A stretch of DNA of 64,000 nucleotides from an uncultured Bacteroidia bacterium (GCA_902761655.1 CACWLD010000009.1:24608-88607); one strand, 5' to 3'. Shown: positions 9,707-18,631, counted from the first letter of the stretch. Notes: a model not told the origin generated them from the sequence alone. Made by a program: numbers and translations.

Positions 9707-12124
9707 ATGAAAGCTTGTTTTAGATTTTTGACTGTTGTACTGCTGCTGGCCGCTCCGCTGCGCGCGGGAGCCCAGCTGGCCACTTCCAGTGTCAATCCTC
9801 AGGACGATACCCTGGCCGTAAGGCAGATGAGGACTTTCCTGAACGGCATCCGCCGTTCTGAGAAGCGCCCCACCGTGGCGCTTGTCCTGAGCGGCGGAGG
9901 CGCCAAGGGCGCGGCCCACGTGGGCGTTCTCAAGTATTTGGAAGAGAATAAGATACCTATTGACGTGGTGATAGGGACCAGTATGGGCGGATTGATGGGA
10001 GGACTGTACTCGATGGGCTATTCCGCCACGGAGCTTGATTCCCTCCTGACCACCCTTGACTGGGGCAAGATCCTCAGCGACGACGTCCCAAAGGACTACA
10101 TATCTTACAAGAACAAGAGATACAGGGAAGTATATAGCCTCCGCCTGCCGTTCCATTACCTGAAGAGAGACCTGGAAAGGCGCCTTGAAGATGACTCTCC
10201 GGATAAAGTGCTGGAGCGCAGCCTGGGACTCTCCAAGGATCAGATGGAAAGCGTGCTGGGCAATTCCGGAATGGGCATAGGGTCCAGTCTCCCGGCCGGT
10301 TTCGTTGCCGGACTTAACGTGACCAACCAGATTTCATCCCTGTCCGTAGGATATCAGGATGACATTCCGTTCTCTGATTTCCCCAGGCCGTTCTTCTGCG
10401 TTGCGTCAGACCTGGTAAGCTGCAAGGCTTACAACTGGTCCAGGGGCTCCATCGTGGATGCGATGCGCTCCACAATGTCCATCCCAGGCCTGTTCGACCC
10501 TGTACGGTACCAGGGTAAAGTCCTGATTGACGGAGGCACCAGGAACAATTTCCCCACCGACATTGCCCGCGCTATGGGGGCGGACATAATAATTGGCGTG
10601 GAACTTTCCGATCCGGACAAGACATATACGGAAATCAACAACCTGGGCAACCTGCTGATGCCGCTCATCGATATGCTTGGAAGGGAAGCCTTTGACAAGA
10701 ACCTTGAGAACGTGGACATTTTCATAAAGCCGGACCTCAAGGGATACAATATGCTCAGTTTTGACCACGCCAGCATCGAGGACATAATCCAGAGGGGATA
10801 TGATGCTGCCAAAAACCTTGAAGACCAGATTGCCGAGCTCAAGGAAAAGGTGCAGGGAGCCAACCTTGCCCTTAACAATGACAAGGCCATAGACATTGGG
10901 GAGAAGTACGTGCAGATTGACAGGGTGGAGTTCAACGGCATTACCGATCCGGAGTCCCTGTTCCTTTCCAAGAAACTGGATATCAGGGCTGGAGATTATG
11001 TTTCCAGGACTGAGATCGAGGACGCAATGGCAATGATATATGCAACCGGATCCTTCAATATGGTAACCTACCGCCTTTATGGCGAAGAAGCGCCTTTCCA
11101 CCTTGTGTTCGACTGTGAAAAAGGCCCTGTACACCAGCTGGGGCTTGGTTTTAGGGCGGACAGTGAGGAACTTGTGTCGCTCATATTCAACATAGGATTC
11201 GGCGTCCTTAACCTTAGGGGCCCGTCTATGGAATTCACCGCCAGGGTGGGCAGGGACAAGTATCTTGACTCCCATTTTGAGCTTGACGTTCCGGGTCTCC
11301 CTACCCTTAACGCAAGGGCCAAGATTGAGAACAACGTGGCAGATATTCTCTATGCCGATGAATCCCGTTATCAGGTGGGCTTCTGGAGCCATAAGGAAGA
11401 CCTTTATTTTTCTGAAATCAGCTGGAAGAGGGCAAGCATAAGCCTGGGGGCCAGGAACAGGTTCTACCAGGTGAACTCCTGGCTGACAAATGATGGTACA
11501 AAGATGGATGCCGGGACAATGAAGCTGTATTCCGGCAATTACAATTCTATTTTCGGCGACCTGAGAATAAATACCACCGACGATGGCTATTACCCTACCA
11601 AGGGAACCAACATAGCCGCAGTTTACGAGTTCATTTTCCGCAAGTCTTCCACACCGGATTTCTCACCTGTACACGTGGCTGCATTGGATATCCACCAGGT
11701 TATACCCCTGGGCAAGTACATAGCTTTCATCCCGGGCTTCCACGCAAGGGCCGTCATTGATAATGATATTTTCAATATCTACCAGAAGAACTACATAGGA
11801 GGCTATATGAGCAACAGGTATGTGGACCACCGCATTCCGTTCCCCGGATTCTCGGATGCGGCTGTGGTTGGAGACTATGCCGGAGTAGTTGATGCAACCC
11901 TGAGGATCAACCCGGTCAAGAATTTCTATGTTTCCGCCATTGCGGCGGCGCTCAAGGATGCTGACAAGCTGGAGGATATTACCAGCGACCTGCGTCCCAC
12001 CGCGTTGGGAGCGGCGGTCGAGTTCTCCTACAAGACAATCCTGGGTCCGCTCAAGGCAACTGTCCATTGGTCTGACTTCACCAACCGCGTTGGCGCATAC
12101 CTCAGTTTCGGATACGATTTCTAG
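9707..12124 (+). CDS. Patatin-like phospholipase with POTRA and outer-membrane barrel (type Vd)
   Basis: A signal peptide (residues 1-22) is followed by a patatin domain with the oxyanion motif SGGGAKG (62-68), nucleophile GTSMG (Ser92) and catalytic Asp275 in IDGGTRNNFP. Next come a POTRA-like segment (about 400-475, beginning VQIDRVEFNG) and a C-terminal 16-strand-type barrel ending in an aromatic residue (SFGYDF). This order is that of PlpD-type (type Vd) self-secreted lipases, which hydrolyse phospholipids and use the fused barrel for export or display. Whether the patatin domain is released cannot be seen. It is the second gene of the LytTR-patatin-recX operon. Confidence 0.9.
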   Translation: MKACFRFLTVVLLLAAPLRAGAQLATSSVNPQDDTLAVRQMRTFLNGIRRSEKRPTVALVLSGGGAKGAAHVGVLKYLEENKIPIDVVIGTSMGGLMGGLYSMGYSATELDSLLTTLDWGKILSDDVPKDYISYKNKRYREVYSLRLPFHYLKRDLERRLEDDSPDKVLERSLGLSKDQMESVLGNSGMGIGSSLPAGFVAGLNVTNQISSLSVGYQDDIPFSDFPRPFFCVASDLVSCKAYNWSRGSIVDAMRSTMSIPGLFDPVRYQGKVLIDGGTRNNFPTDIARAMGADIIIGVELSDPDKTYTEINNLGNLLMPLIDMLGREAFDKNLENVDIFIKPDLKGYNMLSFDHASIEDIIQRGYDAAKNLEDQIAELKEKVQGANLALNNDKAIDIGEKYVQIDRVEFNGITDPESLFLSKKLDIRAGDYVSRTEIEDAMAMIYATGSFNMVTYRLYGEEAPFHLVFDCEKGPVHQLGLGFRADSEELVSLIFNIGFGVLNLRGPSMEFTARVGRDKYLDSHFELDVPGLPTLNARAKIENNVADILYADESRYQVGFWSHKEDLYFSEISWKRASISLGARNRFYQVNSWLTNDGTKMDAGTMKLYSGNYNSIFGDLRINTTDDGYYPTKGTNIAAVYEFIFRKSSTPDFSPVHVAALDIHQVIPLGKYIAFIPGFHARAVIDNDIFNIYQKNYIGGYMSNRYVDHRIPFPGFSDAAVVGDYAGVVDATLRINPVKNFYVSAIAAALKDADKLEDITSDLRPTALGAAVEFSYKTILGPLKATVHWSDFTNRVGAYLSFGYDF

Positions 12125-12125
12125 T

Positions 12126-12587
12126 ATGGATACCGCAGTACTCAACAGGTTCCAGGCCCTATGCTCCAAGAGCGAGCAGTGCTCCGCGGACATTTACCGC
12201 AAGCTCCTAAAGGCGCTTGACGGCAACGGTTCCGCTGCGCAGGAGATACTTGATTCGCTCATAGCGGACAAGTTCATTGACGATGCCCGGTACGCAGCGG
12301 CTTTCGCGCGTGACAAGGCCCGCCTGGAAGGCTGGGGCCCCATCAAGATCCGCTTCAAGCTGCGTGCAAAGGGCATCCCTGACTCCGCAATTGCGGAGGG
12401 AATAGGGCAGATTGATGCCGATCAGGCGGATGACAGGCTCCTGCGGCTGCTTCAGGCTAAGTGCAAATCCCTGCAGGGCGATCCGCAGATAAAGTTCAAG
12501 CTCCTGAAATATGCCCTGGGCCGCGGTTACGATTATGACCGCATTGCCTCCCTGGTAGACAAAGTGCTTGCAGATGGACAATCTTAA
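12126..12587 (+). CDS. recX: Regulatory protein RecX
   Basis: RecX modulates RecA by capping or destabilising its filaments. The 153-residue protein shows the three-helix tandem repeats typical of the family, with landmarks DFIADKFIDDARYAAAFA-like sequence (here LIADKFIDDARYAAAFA) and KIRFKLRAKGI. The ATG at 12126 follows the patatin stop by one base; a longer in-frame opening into the patatin gene is not meaningful. It is unusual in being about 6 kb from recA and inside an envelope operon. Its 3' end overlaps the start of the next gene by 14 bases. Confidence 0.9.
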   Translation: MDTAVLNRFQALCSKSEQCSADIYRKLLKALDGNGSAAQEILDSLIADKFIDDARYAAAFARDKARLEGWGPIKIRFKLRAKGIPDSAIAEGIGQIDADQADDRLLRLLQAKCKSLQGDPQIKFKLLKYALGRGYDYDRIASLVDKVLADGQS

Positions 12588-13010
12588 GCTCAAGACGGTA
12601 TATGCCCGCAACTGCCAGGTGCAGAGGGTTGACAAGGCCACGGCGCAGGAGTTCATCGGCCGATGCCACCGGATGGGATTCACCACCGGGCGCTATCACT
12701 ACGCCCTGTTCGTAAAACGCCGTACCGGAGAATCCGAGCCCGGAAATGGGTGAAAGACGGCAGGGAAGTGCGCTCCTATGAATGGGTGCGCTACTGTTCC
12801 CTTCCGGATGTCAGGGTGGTTGGCGGAATGGGCAAGATTCTTGAAGAATTCATTTCCCAGGTCCGGCCGGACGACATAATGACCTATTCGGACCCGCGCT
12901 GGTCTGACGGAGACGCTTACAAGGCCCTGGGCTTCGTTCCGGAAGGGGAGAAGGACTTCGGGGATTTCAAGAGCGTCAAACTGAGGCTGAAACTCACTGA
13001 TTATGACTAA
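12574..13010 (+). pseudogene. Small conserved protein (GNAT/Mom-like), frameshifted
   Basis: Two frames together encode one protein. The first (12574-12753) gives MDNLKLKTVYARNCQVQRVD through GRYHYALFVKRRTGESEP and then a TGA. The second, entered at about 12738, gives ARKWVKDGREVRSYEWVRYC through GGMGKILEEF and LGFVPEG to the stop at 13010. The second half looks like the acceptor side of a small acyltransferase-type fold (SYEWVRY, GGMGK, ALGF). I do not recognise a proven function. Judging from memory of similar Bacteroidales proteins, a strand of about a dozen residues (hydrophobic, before ARxW) is expected at the break, so a short deletion is more likely than a simple one-base shift. The word GCCCGG sits at the break, as expected for deletion between short direct repeats. 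Confidence 0.6.
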
Positions 13011-13692
13011 AAAAGGGAAGCTGCTGAGGCTGCTGTTCATCAAAATACCCCTGTTCCTGGTGCTGTTCTCCGTCCTTTGGGTGGTGGCTCTGAAATGGAT
13101 GCCTGTCAGGGTTACGCCACTGATGCTGAGCCGTTCCATAGAATACCGCAAGGACCATTCTTTCAAGACGCATAAAAAATGGACGCGCCTGGAAGACATC
13201 TCTACGGAGATGGTAAAGGCCGTAATTGCATCTGAGGACAACCTGTTTGACACCCATAAGGGCTTTGACTGGAAGGAGATCAGGATAGCGATAGATGAAT
13301 ACAAGAGCGGGAAGAGGCTGCGCGGGGCCAGCACCATTTCCCAGCAGACCGCCCGCAACGTGTTCCTCTTTCCTTCCAATTCAGCTGTCAGGAAAGCCCT
13401 GGAGGCATATTTCACCCTGCTAATAGAGTGGATCTGGGGCAAGGAAAGGATAATGGAGGTTTATTTGAACGTGGCGGAGATGGGCCCCGGGATATACGGG
13501 GCGCAGGCGGCGGCGCGGGAGCTCTTTGGCAAGCAGGCGGCGGAGCTCACCAGGCGCGAGTCCTGTCTCATAGCCGCCTGCCTGCCTTCGCCTCTCACGC
13601 GCAACGCCGCCAAGCCTTCCGCATACGTGCAAAAAAGAGCCTCCCAGATTTCTAGTCTGGAAGGCAAACTTAAGTTCCCTGACTGGATCTAG
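13003..13692 (+). CDS. mtgA: Monofunctional biosynthetic peptidoglycan transglycosylase
   Basis: MtgA polymerises lipid II into glycan strands. The protein has one N-terminal membrane anchor (about residues 10-31) and a GT51 domain with the catalytic Glu78 in ASEDNLFDTHKG and the signature GASTISQQTARN (108-119), followed by KERIMEVYLNVAEMG. There is no transpeptidase domain, and the length (229) is typical. The start overlaps the end of the preceding broken gene by 8 bases, keeping it in the LytTR-patatin operon. Its TAG interlocks with the pdxA stop in a CTAG. Confidence 0.95.
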   Translation: MTKKGKLLRLLFIKIPLFLVLFSVLWVVALKWMPVRVTPLMLSRSIEYRKDHSFKTHKKWTRLEDISTEMVKAVIASEDNLFDTHKGFDWKEIRIAIDEYKSGKRLRGASTISQQTARNVFLFPSNSAVRKALEAYFTLLIEWIWGKERIMEVYLNVAEMGPGIYGAQAAARELFGKQAAELTRRESCLIAACLPSPLTRNAAKPSAYVQKRASQISSLEGKLKFPDWI

Positions 13693-14762
13693 GCGTCCTC
13701 CGTCTGGTCCAGCGTCTGTTCAACCATCTTTCCTGAAAGGAGCCTGTCGTATTCCAGGCGGTTGCGGTATATGTCTATGGCCGCAAAGATAGAAGCCCTC
13801 ATTGACAGAGGGTCCGCGGCGGCGCGGCCGGCCATATCGTACGCGGTTCCGTGGTCAGGAGAGGTGCGCACAATTGGCAGTCCGGCGGTGAAGTTGACTC
13901 CGTCTGAGAAAGAAAGGGCCTTGAAAGGCTCCAGTCCCTGGTCGTGGTACATTGCAAGGGTGGCATCGAACTTATTGTACTCCCTGAGTCCGAAGTAGCC
14001 GTCCGGGGAATAAGGGCCGAAGGCCAGGATTCCCTGCTCCACGGCCTCGTCTATTGCGGGACGGATGATGTTCTGCTCCTCCGATCCCAAGAGACCGCCA
14101 TCACCGCAGTGGGGGTTCAGGCTGAGCACGGCAATCTTTGGCATATCCACGCCAAAATCCCTCTTGAGGGACTGGTCCATAAGCCTGAGCTTGCTTATGA
14201 TCTTCTCCTTGGTGATGCTGGAAGGGACGTCCTTGAGGGGAATGTGTCCCGTCACTACGCCAACCTTCATTGTCTGGCTTACCATAAACATTGTTATGTC
14301 CTTTACCCCGAAGGCGTTCTGCAGGTACTCCGTGTGGCCGGTGTAGCCGAAGCCTTCCCCAACCATTGCCTTCTTGTTGATAGGTGCGGTCACAAGGACG
14401 TCGATGTCCCCTTTGCGGATGTCCCTGACCGCCCACTCAAGGGAGGTGATTGCGGCCTTGGCACTTTCAGGCGTAGCCTGTCCGGGTTCTACGAACACGT
14501 TGTCAGGCAGGCAGTTGACTATGTTTATGCGCCTTGGGTGAGCGTCCTTGGCAGAGGAAATGACGTTGGTGTCCATCTGCTCTATATTGTGTATGAGTTT
14601 CTTGTAGAAGCCGAATATCTTTGACGAACCGTAAATGACCGGGGTGAAAGATTCAAGGATACGCGGATCCGCAAGGGCCTTGATAATGACCTCATAGCCT
14701 ATTCCGTTTCCGTCTCCCTGGGTGATACCCACTACAATCTGTTTGTTGCTGTTCTTGGACAT
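13689..14762 (-). CDS. pdxA: 4-hydroxythreonine-4-phosphate dehydrogenase
   Basis: PdxA oxidises 4-phosphohydroxy-L-threonine in the DXP-dependent pyridoxal 5'-phosphate pathway. Family landmarks are GITQGDGNGIGYEV at the N-terminus, the metal-binding histidines in GHTEYL and NPHCGDGG, and MYHDQGLEPFKAL and RTSPDHGTAYD at the C-terminus. Length 357 is normal. It starts on the last base of the rnhA stop (TAATG overlap), so the two are translationally coupled. Its stop is interlocked with that of mtgA. Confidence 0.95.
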   Translation of the reverse strand: MSKNSNKQIVVGITQGDGNGIGYEVIIKALADPRILESFTPVIYGSSKIFGFYKKLIHNIEQMDTNVISSAKDAHPRRINIVNCLPDNVFVEPGQATPESAKAAITSLEWAVRDIRKGDIDVLVTAPINKKAMVGEGFGYTGHTEYLQNAFGVKDITMFMVSQTMKVGVVTGHIPLKDVPSSITKEKIISKLRLMDQSLKRDFGVDMPKIAVLSLNPHCGDGGLLGSEEQNIIRPAIDEAVEQGILAFGPYSPDGYFGLREYNKFDATLAMYHDQGLEPFKALSFSDGVNFTAGLPIVRTSPDHGTAYDMAGRAAADPLSMRASIFAAIDIYRNRLEYDRLLSGKMVEQTLDQTEDA

Positions 14763-15262
14763 TATAATTCTAATTTACTTGATTCTTCATTCTCCTGAAC
14801 ATATCCCGTATCCGCAGGAAGGTTTGCGGCGCGTCCGGCCTCTACTGCAAGCTGGTCGCAGCGCTCGTTCTCCGGATGCCCTGCGTGCCCCTTGAGCCAA
14901 TGGAAAGTGACCCTGTGTGAGCGGTACAGAGGAAGGAAACGCAACCACAGGTCCGGATTCTTGACCTTCTTGAAACCCTTCCTTACCCAATTGTCCAGCC
15001 ACCCTTCCGTAACGGCCTTGACCACGTAGGTGGAATCGCTCCAGACCTCCACAACGGCATTGCTCCATTTGATGGCTTCAAGTCCGGTGATGACGGCCAG
15101 CAGTTCCATCCGGTTGTTAGTGGTGAGGGCGAAGCCCCCTGACATCTCCTTGCGAAGGTCTCCGCACTTGAGCACCACACCGTATCCACCCGGGCCCGGG
15201 TTGCCGCTTGAGGCGCCGTCCGTATAGAGATAGATCACCGGTTTTTCAGCTGTAGCCATCAC
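14762..15262 (-). CDS. rnhA: Ribonuclease HI
   Basis: RNase HI cuts RNA in RNA-DNA hybrids. The DEDD active site is visible: Asp15 in [14 protein letters not shown], Glu in NNRMELLAV, Asp in VWSDSTYV, and the last Asp in NERCDQLA after the conserved [10 protein letters not shown]. At 166 residues it is a little longer than the E. coli enzyme, with an acidic C-terminal tail. The start is either of two adjacent ATGs (15262 or 15259). A -7 box TACTTTTG (complement of 15279-15286) lies 16-20 bases upstream. Confidence 0.95.
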   Translation of the reverse strand: MMATAEKPVIYLYTDGASSGNPGPGGYGVVLKCGDLRKEMSGGFALTTNNRMELLAVITGLEAIKWSNAVVEVWSDSTYVVKAVTEGWLDNWVRKGFKKVKNPDLWLRFLPLYRSHRVTFHWLKGHAGHPENERCDQLAVEAGRAANLPADTGYVQENEESSKLEL

Positions 15263-15328
15263 TTGGGATATTGACTAACAAAAGTAGGTAAAATATTCTT
15301 TACTGGAGTATTTTTGTTAAATTTGTCA
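15263..15328. promoter_or_regulatory. Divergent promoters rnhA / rfbD
   Basis: The minus-strand -7 box is TACTTTTG (complement of 15279-15286). The plus-strand -7 box is TATTTTTG (15309-15316), with a second match TAAATTTG at 15318-15325 that is too close to the start to be the main box. The boxes face outward and are 22 bases apart, so the -33 regions overlap the opposite promoter. Confidence 0.6.
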
Positions 15329-16207
15329 ATGATGAATGTGATTGTGACAGGGGCGGAAGGCCAGCTTGGAAGCGAGTTGCGCGCAGCCTCCCGGAACAGC
15401 GCCCACAATTATGTCTTTACTGATGTCTGCCGGCTCAGCGGGGCTGACACCACCTTCCTTGACATTACCGATGCTGCCTCCGTGATGGACTTCTGCCACG
15501 CTCAAAAACCGGATGTCATTGTCAACTGCGCGGCCTACACCAACGTTGACAAGGCAGAAGACGATGCCGCCTCCGCAGACCTTCTCAACCGCCAGGCTGT
15601 GGGGAACATAGCCCTTGCGGCGCTGGACTGCGGCGCAACTGTCATCCACATTTCAACGGACTATGTGTTCGGCGGGGACGGAAGGATTCCGTACAAGGAA
15701 GACGATGTCAAGAACCCCCTGGGCGTATATGGACGCACCAAACTTGCGGGTGAGGAGGAACTGCTGGAATCCGGATGCAAGGCAATCATAATCCGCACCG
15801 CCTGGCTGTATTCCCCATACGGAAAGAACTTTGTGAAGACAATGGCGTCACTGATGGCAGCCCGTCCGGAAGTGGGCGTGGTGGCTGACCAGGTGGGAAG
15901 CCCCACCTGCGCGGAGGACCTTGCCGCCGTCATTTGCCGTATCATTGAAAAGGGAATGCTGGCCCATACGGGCGTGTATCACTATACGGATGCCGGAGTG
16001 GTTTCCTGGTTTGACTTTGCAAGGGAAATATGCCGCCTGGGCGGATGGAACTGCGCCGTAAAGCCCCTTCGCTCCAGCGAATTCCCTTCAAAGGTGCGCC
16101 GGCCGCATTATTCGGTGTTGGACAAAAGCAAGATAACAGAGACTTTCGGGGTGGAAGTCCCGTATTGGAAGGACTCCCTGGCCCGTTGCCTCCAAAATAT
16201 TGAATGA
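15329..16207 (+). CDS. rfbD: dTDP-4-dehydrorhamnose reductase
   Basis: RfbD performs the last step of dTDP-L-rhamnose synthesis. It is a short-chain dehydrogenase-type protein with the NAD(P)-binding GAEGQLGSEL (residues 8-17) and the catalytic Tyr-Lys pair in VYGRTKLAGE, plus HISTDYVFGG and VADQVGSPT. The ATG pair at 15329/15332 lies about 12 bases after a -7 box, so the frame extension to 15314 is not used. It overlaps rfbC by four bases (ATGA). Glucose-1-phosphate thymidylyltransferase and the 4,6-dehydratase are not in the window, so the pathway is split in this genome. Confidence 0.95.
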   Translation: MMNVIVTGAEGQLGSELRAASRNSAHNYVFTDVCRLSGADTTFLDITDAASVMDFCHAQKPDVIVNCAAYTNVDKAEDDAASADLLNRQAVGNIALAALDCGATVIHISTDYVFGGDGRIPYKEDDVKNPLGVYGRTKLAGEEELLESGCKAIIIRTAWLYSPYGKNFVKTMASLMAARPEVGVVADQVGSPTCAEDLAAVICRIIEKGMLAHTGVYHYTDAGVVSWFDFAREICRLGGWNCAVKPLRSSEFPSKVRRPHYSVLDKSKITETFGVEVPYWKDSLARCLQNIE

Positions 16208-16776
16208 TGGAAGTATTGCGGACAGACATAGACGGGGTTGTGCTTCTCAGGCCAAGGGTTTTCCTGGACAAGAGAGGGTACTTCCTTGAGACTTTCTCCC
16301 AGAGGGAGTTCGACGAGCAGGTGCGTCCGGTCACCTTTGTGCAGGACAACCAGAGCAGTTCGTCATACGGCGTGGTGCGGGGGCTCCATTTCCAGAAAGG
16401 AGAGTTCAGCCAAGGCAAGCTTGTGCGCGTTGTAAGGGGACGCGTGCTTGACATAGCGGTGGACATACGCCGCGGAAGCCCCACATTTGGAAAGCACGTG
16501 GCCGTGGAACTGTCTGAGGACAACTTCCTGCAGCTGTTCATCCCGCGCGGCTTTGCACACGGCTTTGCCGTGCTGTCGCCGCAGGCTGTGTTCGAGTACA
16601 AATGCGACCGCTTCTATGCCCCGGGCAAGGAGGGCGCCATAGCCTGGAACGATCCCGCCCTGGGGATTGACTGGAGGATAGCCCCGCAGGATGTTATCCT
16701 TTCTGAGAAGGATGCTTCCCATCCTCTCCTCAAGGACTGCGACTGCCTGTTTGACTATAACCAGGAACTTTATTGA
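16204..16776 (+). CDS. rfbC: dTDP-4-dehydrorhamnose 3,5-epimerase
   Basis: RfbC epimerises dTDP-4-keto-6-deoxyglucose at C3 and C5, feeding RfbD. The cupin protein carries the catalytic His in RGLHFQ and the Tyr/Asp region EYKCDRFYAPGKEGAI, with IPRGFAHGFAVLS between them. Length 190 is typical. It overlaps rfbD by ATGA and lies one base before the PAP2 gene, so it sits in a six-gene rightward operon. Rhamnose for surface polysaccharide or glycoprotein glycans is the likely end use. Confidence 0.95.
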   Translation: MMEVLRTDIDGVVLLRPRVFLDKRGYFLETFSQREFDEQVRPVTFVQDNQSSSSYGVVRGLHFQKGEFSQGKLVRVVRGRVLDIAVDIRRGSPTFGKHVAVELSEDNFLQLFIPRGFAHGFAVLSPQAVFEYKCDRFYAPGKEGAIAWNDPALGIDWRIAPQDVILSEKDASHPLLKDCDCLFDYNQELY

Positions 16777-16777
16777 T

Positions 16778-17401
16778 ATGAAAAGGCTGTTGCTTGTGGT
16801 TTCCGTAGTTTTCCTGCTCCTCGCTCCCGCAAGGGCGCAGAGGAATACCGGGTATTACGAAGACTACGTGCAGTACCTGCCCGCCGCAATGAACCTTGGA
16901 CTGGACCTTGTCGGCGTCGGGAGCGTGGACGGATATCCGGACATACTGATAGCCTCCGCCACAACCTTCCTGTCAGAAGCCCTTATGGTTAATGCCCTGA
17001 AGCTTGTTGTCAAGGAGGAACGTCCCAACGGGACCGGCTGGAACTCGTTTCCTTCCGGGCATTCGGCAACCGCATACGCCGGTCCTTCCGGGCATTCGGC
17101 AACCGCATACGCCGGAGCCGAACTTGTGCGCCTTGAATATGGCTGGGGCTGGGGAACGGCGGCTTACGTGGCCGCCACGGCAGTGGCATACGGGCGCGTG
17201 GCGCACCAATGCCACTGGTGGTGGGACACCACCGCCGGCGGCGTGATAGGCATACTTAGCGCCCACATAGGGTACAGTACCGTACGCCCCATAAAGAGGC
17301 TTTTCGGGATGGAACTTCCAAAGGAAACCTCAGTTTCCCTTTATCCGGTGGTGGAACCGCGCTCCGGTGCGCTGTGCACCACGCTGGCTTTTACTTTTTA
17401 G
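16778..17401 (+). CDS. PAP2-family phosphatase with duplicated active-site motif
   Basis: This is a secreted or periplasmic PAP2-type acid phosphatase (signal peptide ending ARAQ). Motif 1 is K-x6-RP-like (KLVVKEERP). Motif 2, PSGH, appears twice because an exact 33-bp unit is repeated in tandem (17050-17082 and 17083-17115), inserting 11 residues (PSGHSATAYAG). Motif 3 is GRVAHQCHWWWD, with the catalytic His and Asp. Membrane segments are few, and the C-terminus ends TLAFTF like an outer-membrane protein. The natural substrate (undecaprenyl, lipid A or phosphatidate phosphate) is unknown. The extra copy of the motif could disrupt the active site (see findings). Confidence 0.85.
   Translation: MKRLLLVVSVVFLLLAPARAQRNTGYYEDYVQYLPAAMNLGLDLVGVGSVDGYPDILIASATTFLSEALMVNALKLVVKEERPNGTGWNSFPSGHSATAYAGPSGHSATAYAGAELVRLEYGWGWGTAAYVAATAVAYGRVAHQCHWWWDTTAGGVIGILSAHIGYSTVRPIKRLFGMELPKETSVSLYPVVEPRSGALCTTLAFTF
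17050..17115 (+). repeat. Exact 33-bp tandem duplication inside the PAP2 gene
   Basis: The 33 bases at 17050-17082 are repeated without mismatch at 17083-17115. The unit is in frame and encodes the catalytic PSGH motif plus SATAYAG. Confidence 0.97.
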
Positions 17402-17404
17402 CTG

Positions 17405-18631
17405 ATGAAAAGAGTACTCGTCATACTGATTACATTGTTTACGGCCCTGAGCTCATCTGCCCAGCTGAAGGACCGTACGCTTCGCGTAGACTATATCTTT
17501 AGCGGCACTGACAAGCAGGCCTCCATCTCCGTAGCCTCTCTCAGCAGTTTCGACACCTGGGCGGGAAGGCGCGTCAATATGGACAAGGTCCCCCTCCGGG
17601 GCAACGGCCAGATATGTATGGAGGACGCCGTGACCGGCAAGGTCCTCTACCGTATGTCCTTCAGTACCCTTTTCCAGGAGTGGCAGGCGACGGAAGAGGC
17701 CACACGCGTTACAAAGGCCTTCGAGAACGTGTTCCTCCTGCCTATGCCTGAATCCAGGGTGAACATTACCGTGGAGCTGTTCGACCTGCACGGAAAGTCG
17801 GCCGCCTCGCTGACGCATCCCGTGGACCCTTCAGATATCCTCATTCGTCCCATCGGAGCCAATCCGCCCCGCACCGTGGATATCCTCAGCAGCGGTCCGG
17901 CATCAGAGTGCATCGATATCCTTATCATCCCCGAAGGCTACACCCAGGAAGAGATGGACCTCTTCCTTGAAGACTGCCGCGCGGCCTGGGCCTCGTTTAT
18001 GAATCACGAGCCCTTCGCCTCGCTCAGCAGCAGGTTCAACGTCAGGGCCGCAATGATTCCATCCCAGGACAGCGGCGTCAGCGTCCCCCGGAAGGGAGAC
18101 TGGAAGAACACAGCCCTGGAGTCCCATTTCGATACTTTTTACTCCGACAGGTACCTGACAACGCTGCAGCTTACACGCCTGCACAACCTCATAGCCGGCC
18201 TGCCTTACGAGCATATCATAATCCTGGCCAATTCCACCACCTATGGCGGTGGAGGCATATACAACTCTTACGAACTTACTGCCGCCCATCATTCCGCATA
18301 TGCCCCGGTTGTGGTACACGAATTCGGCCACAGCTTTGCCGGCCTGGCGGACGAGTACCATTATGACGACCAGTTCGTAGAGTATTATTACCCGGATTCT
18401 GAGCCGTGGGAGCAGAACATAACCACACGGTTCGACTTCGCCTCCAAATGGCAGGATATGCTTGGCCAGCCGGGAGTTGGCCTGTTCGAGGGCGGCGGGT
18501 ACCAGTCCAAGGGAGTATGGCGCCCCTCGCAGGACTGCCGTATGAATACAAACGCGTGTCCGGCTTTCTGCCCCGTATGCCAGAGGGCCATTGCGCGTAT
18601 GATAGACTTTTATACTATGGATAATGAATAA
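17405..18631 (+). CDS. Secreted M64-family metallopeptidase
   Basis: The protein has a signal peptide (MKRVLVILITLFTALSSSAQ) and an N-terminal beta-rich domain (about residues 20-150) found in Bacteroidales M64 proteins. The catalytic domain follows, with the zinc motif HEFGHSFAGLADEY (His305, Glu306, His309). The M64 family is named after the Clostridium ramosum IgA protease, but most gut Bacteroidales members have unknown substrates, so IgA cleavage should not be assumed. Upstream landmarks DILIIPEGYT and GGGGIYNSY fit the family. It starts 3 bases after the PAP2 stop and overlaps the next gene by 8 bases. Confidence 0.9.
   Translation: MKRVLVILITLFTALSSSAQLKDRTLRVDYIFSGTDKQASISVASLSSFDTWAGRRVNMDKVPLRGNGQICMEDAVTGKVLYRMSFSTLFQEWQATEEATRVTKAFENVFLLPMPESRVNITVELFDLHGKSAASLTHPVDPSDILIRPIGANPPRTVDILSSGPASECIDILIIPEGYTQEEMDLFLEDCRAAWASFMNHEPFASLSSRFNVRAAMIPSQDSGVSVPRKGDWKNTALESHFDTFYSDRYLTTLQLTRLHNLIAGLPYEHIIILANSTTYGGGGIYNSYELTAAHHSAYAPVVVHEFGHSFAGLADEYHYDDQFVEYYYPDSEPWEQNITTRFDFASKWQDMLGQPGVGLFEGGGYQSKGVWRPSQDCRMNTNACPAFCPVCQRAIARMIDFYTMDNE

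Noticed and set aside
15329-16776. rfbD-rfbC as a sign of a surface polysaccharide island
   Set aside because: No glycosyltransferases, flippase, rfbA/rfbB or mobility genes flank them, and codon use matches the neighbours.
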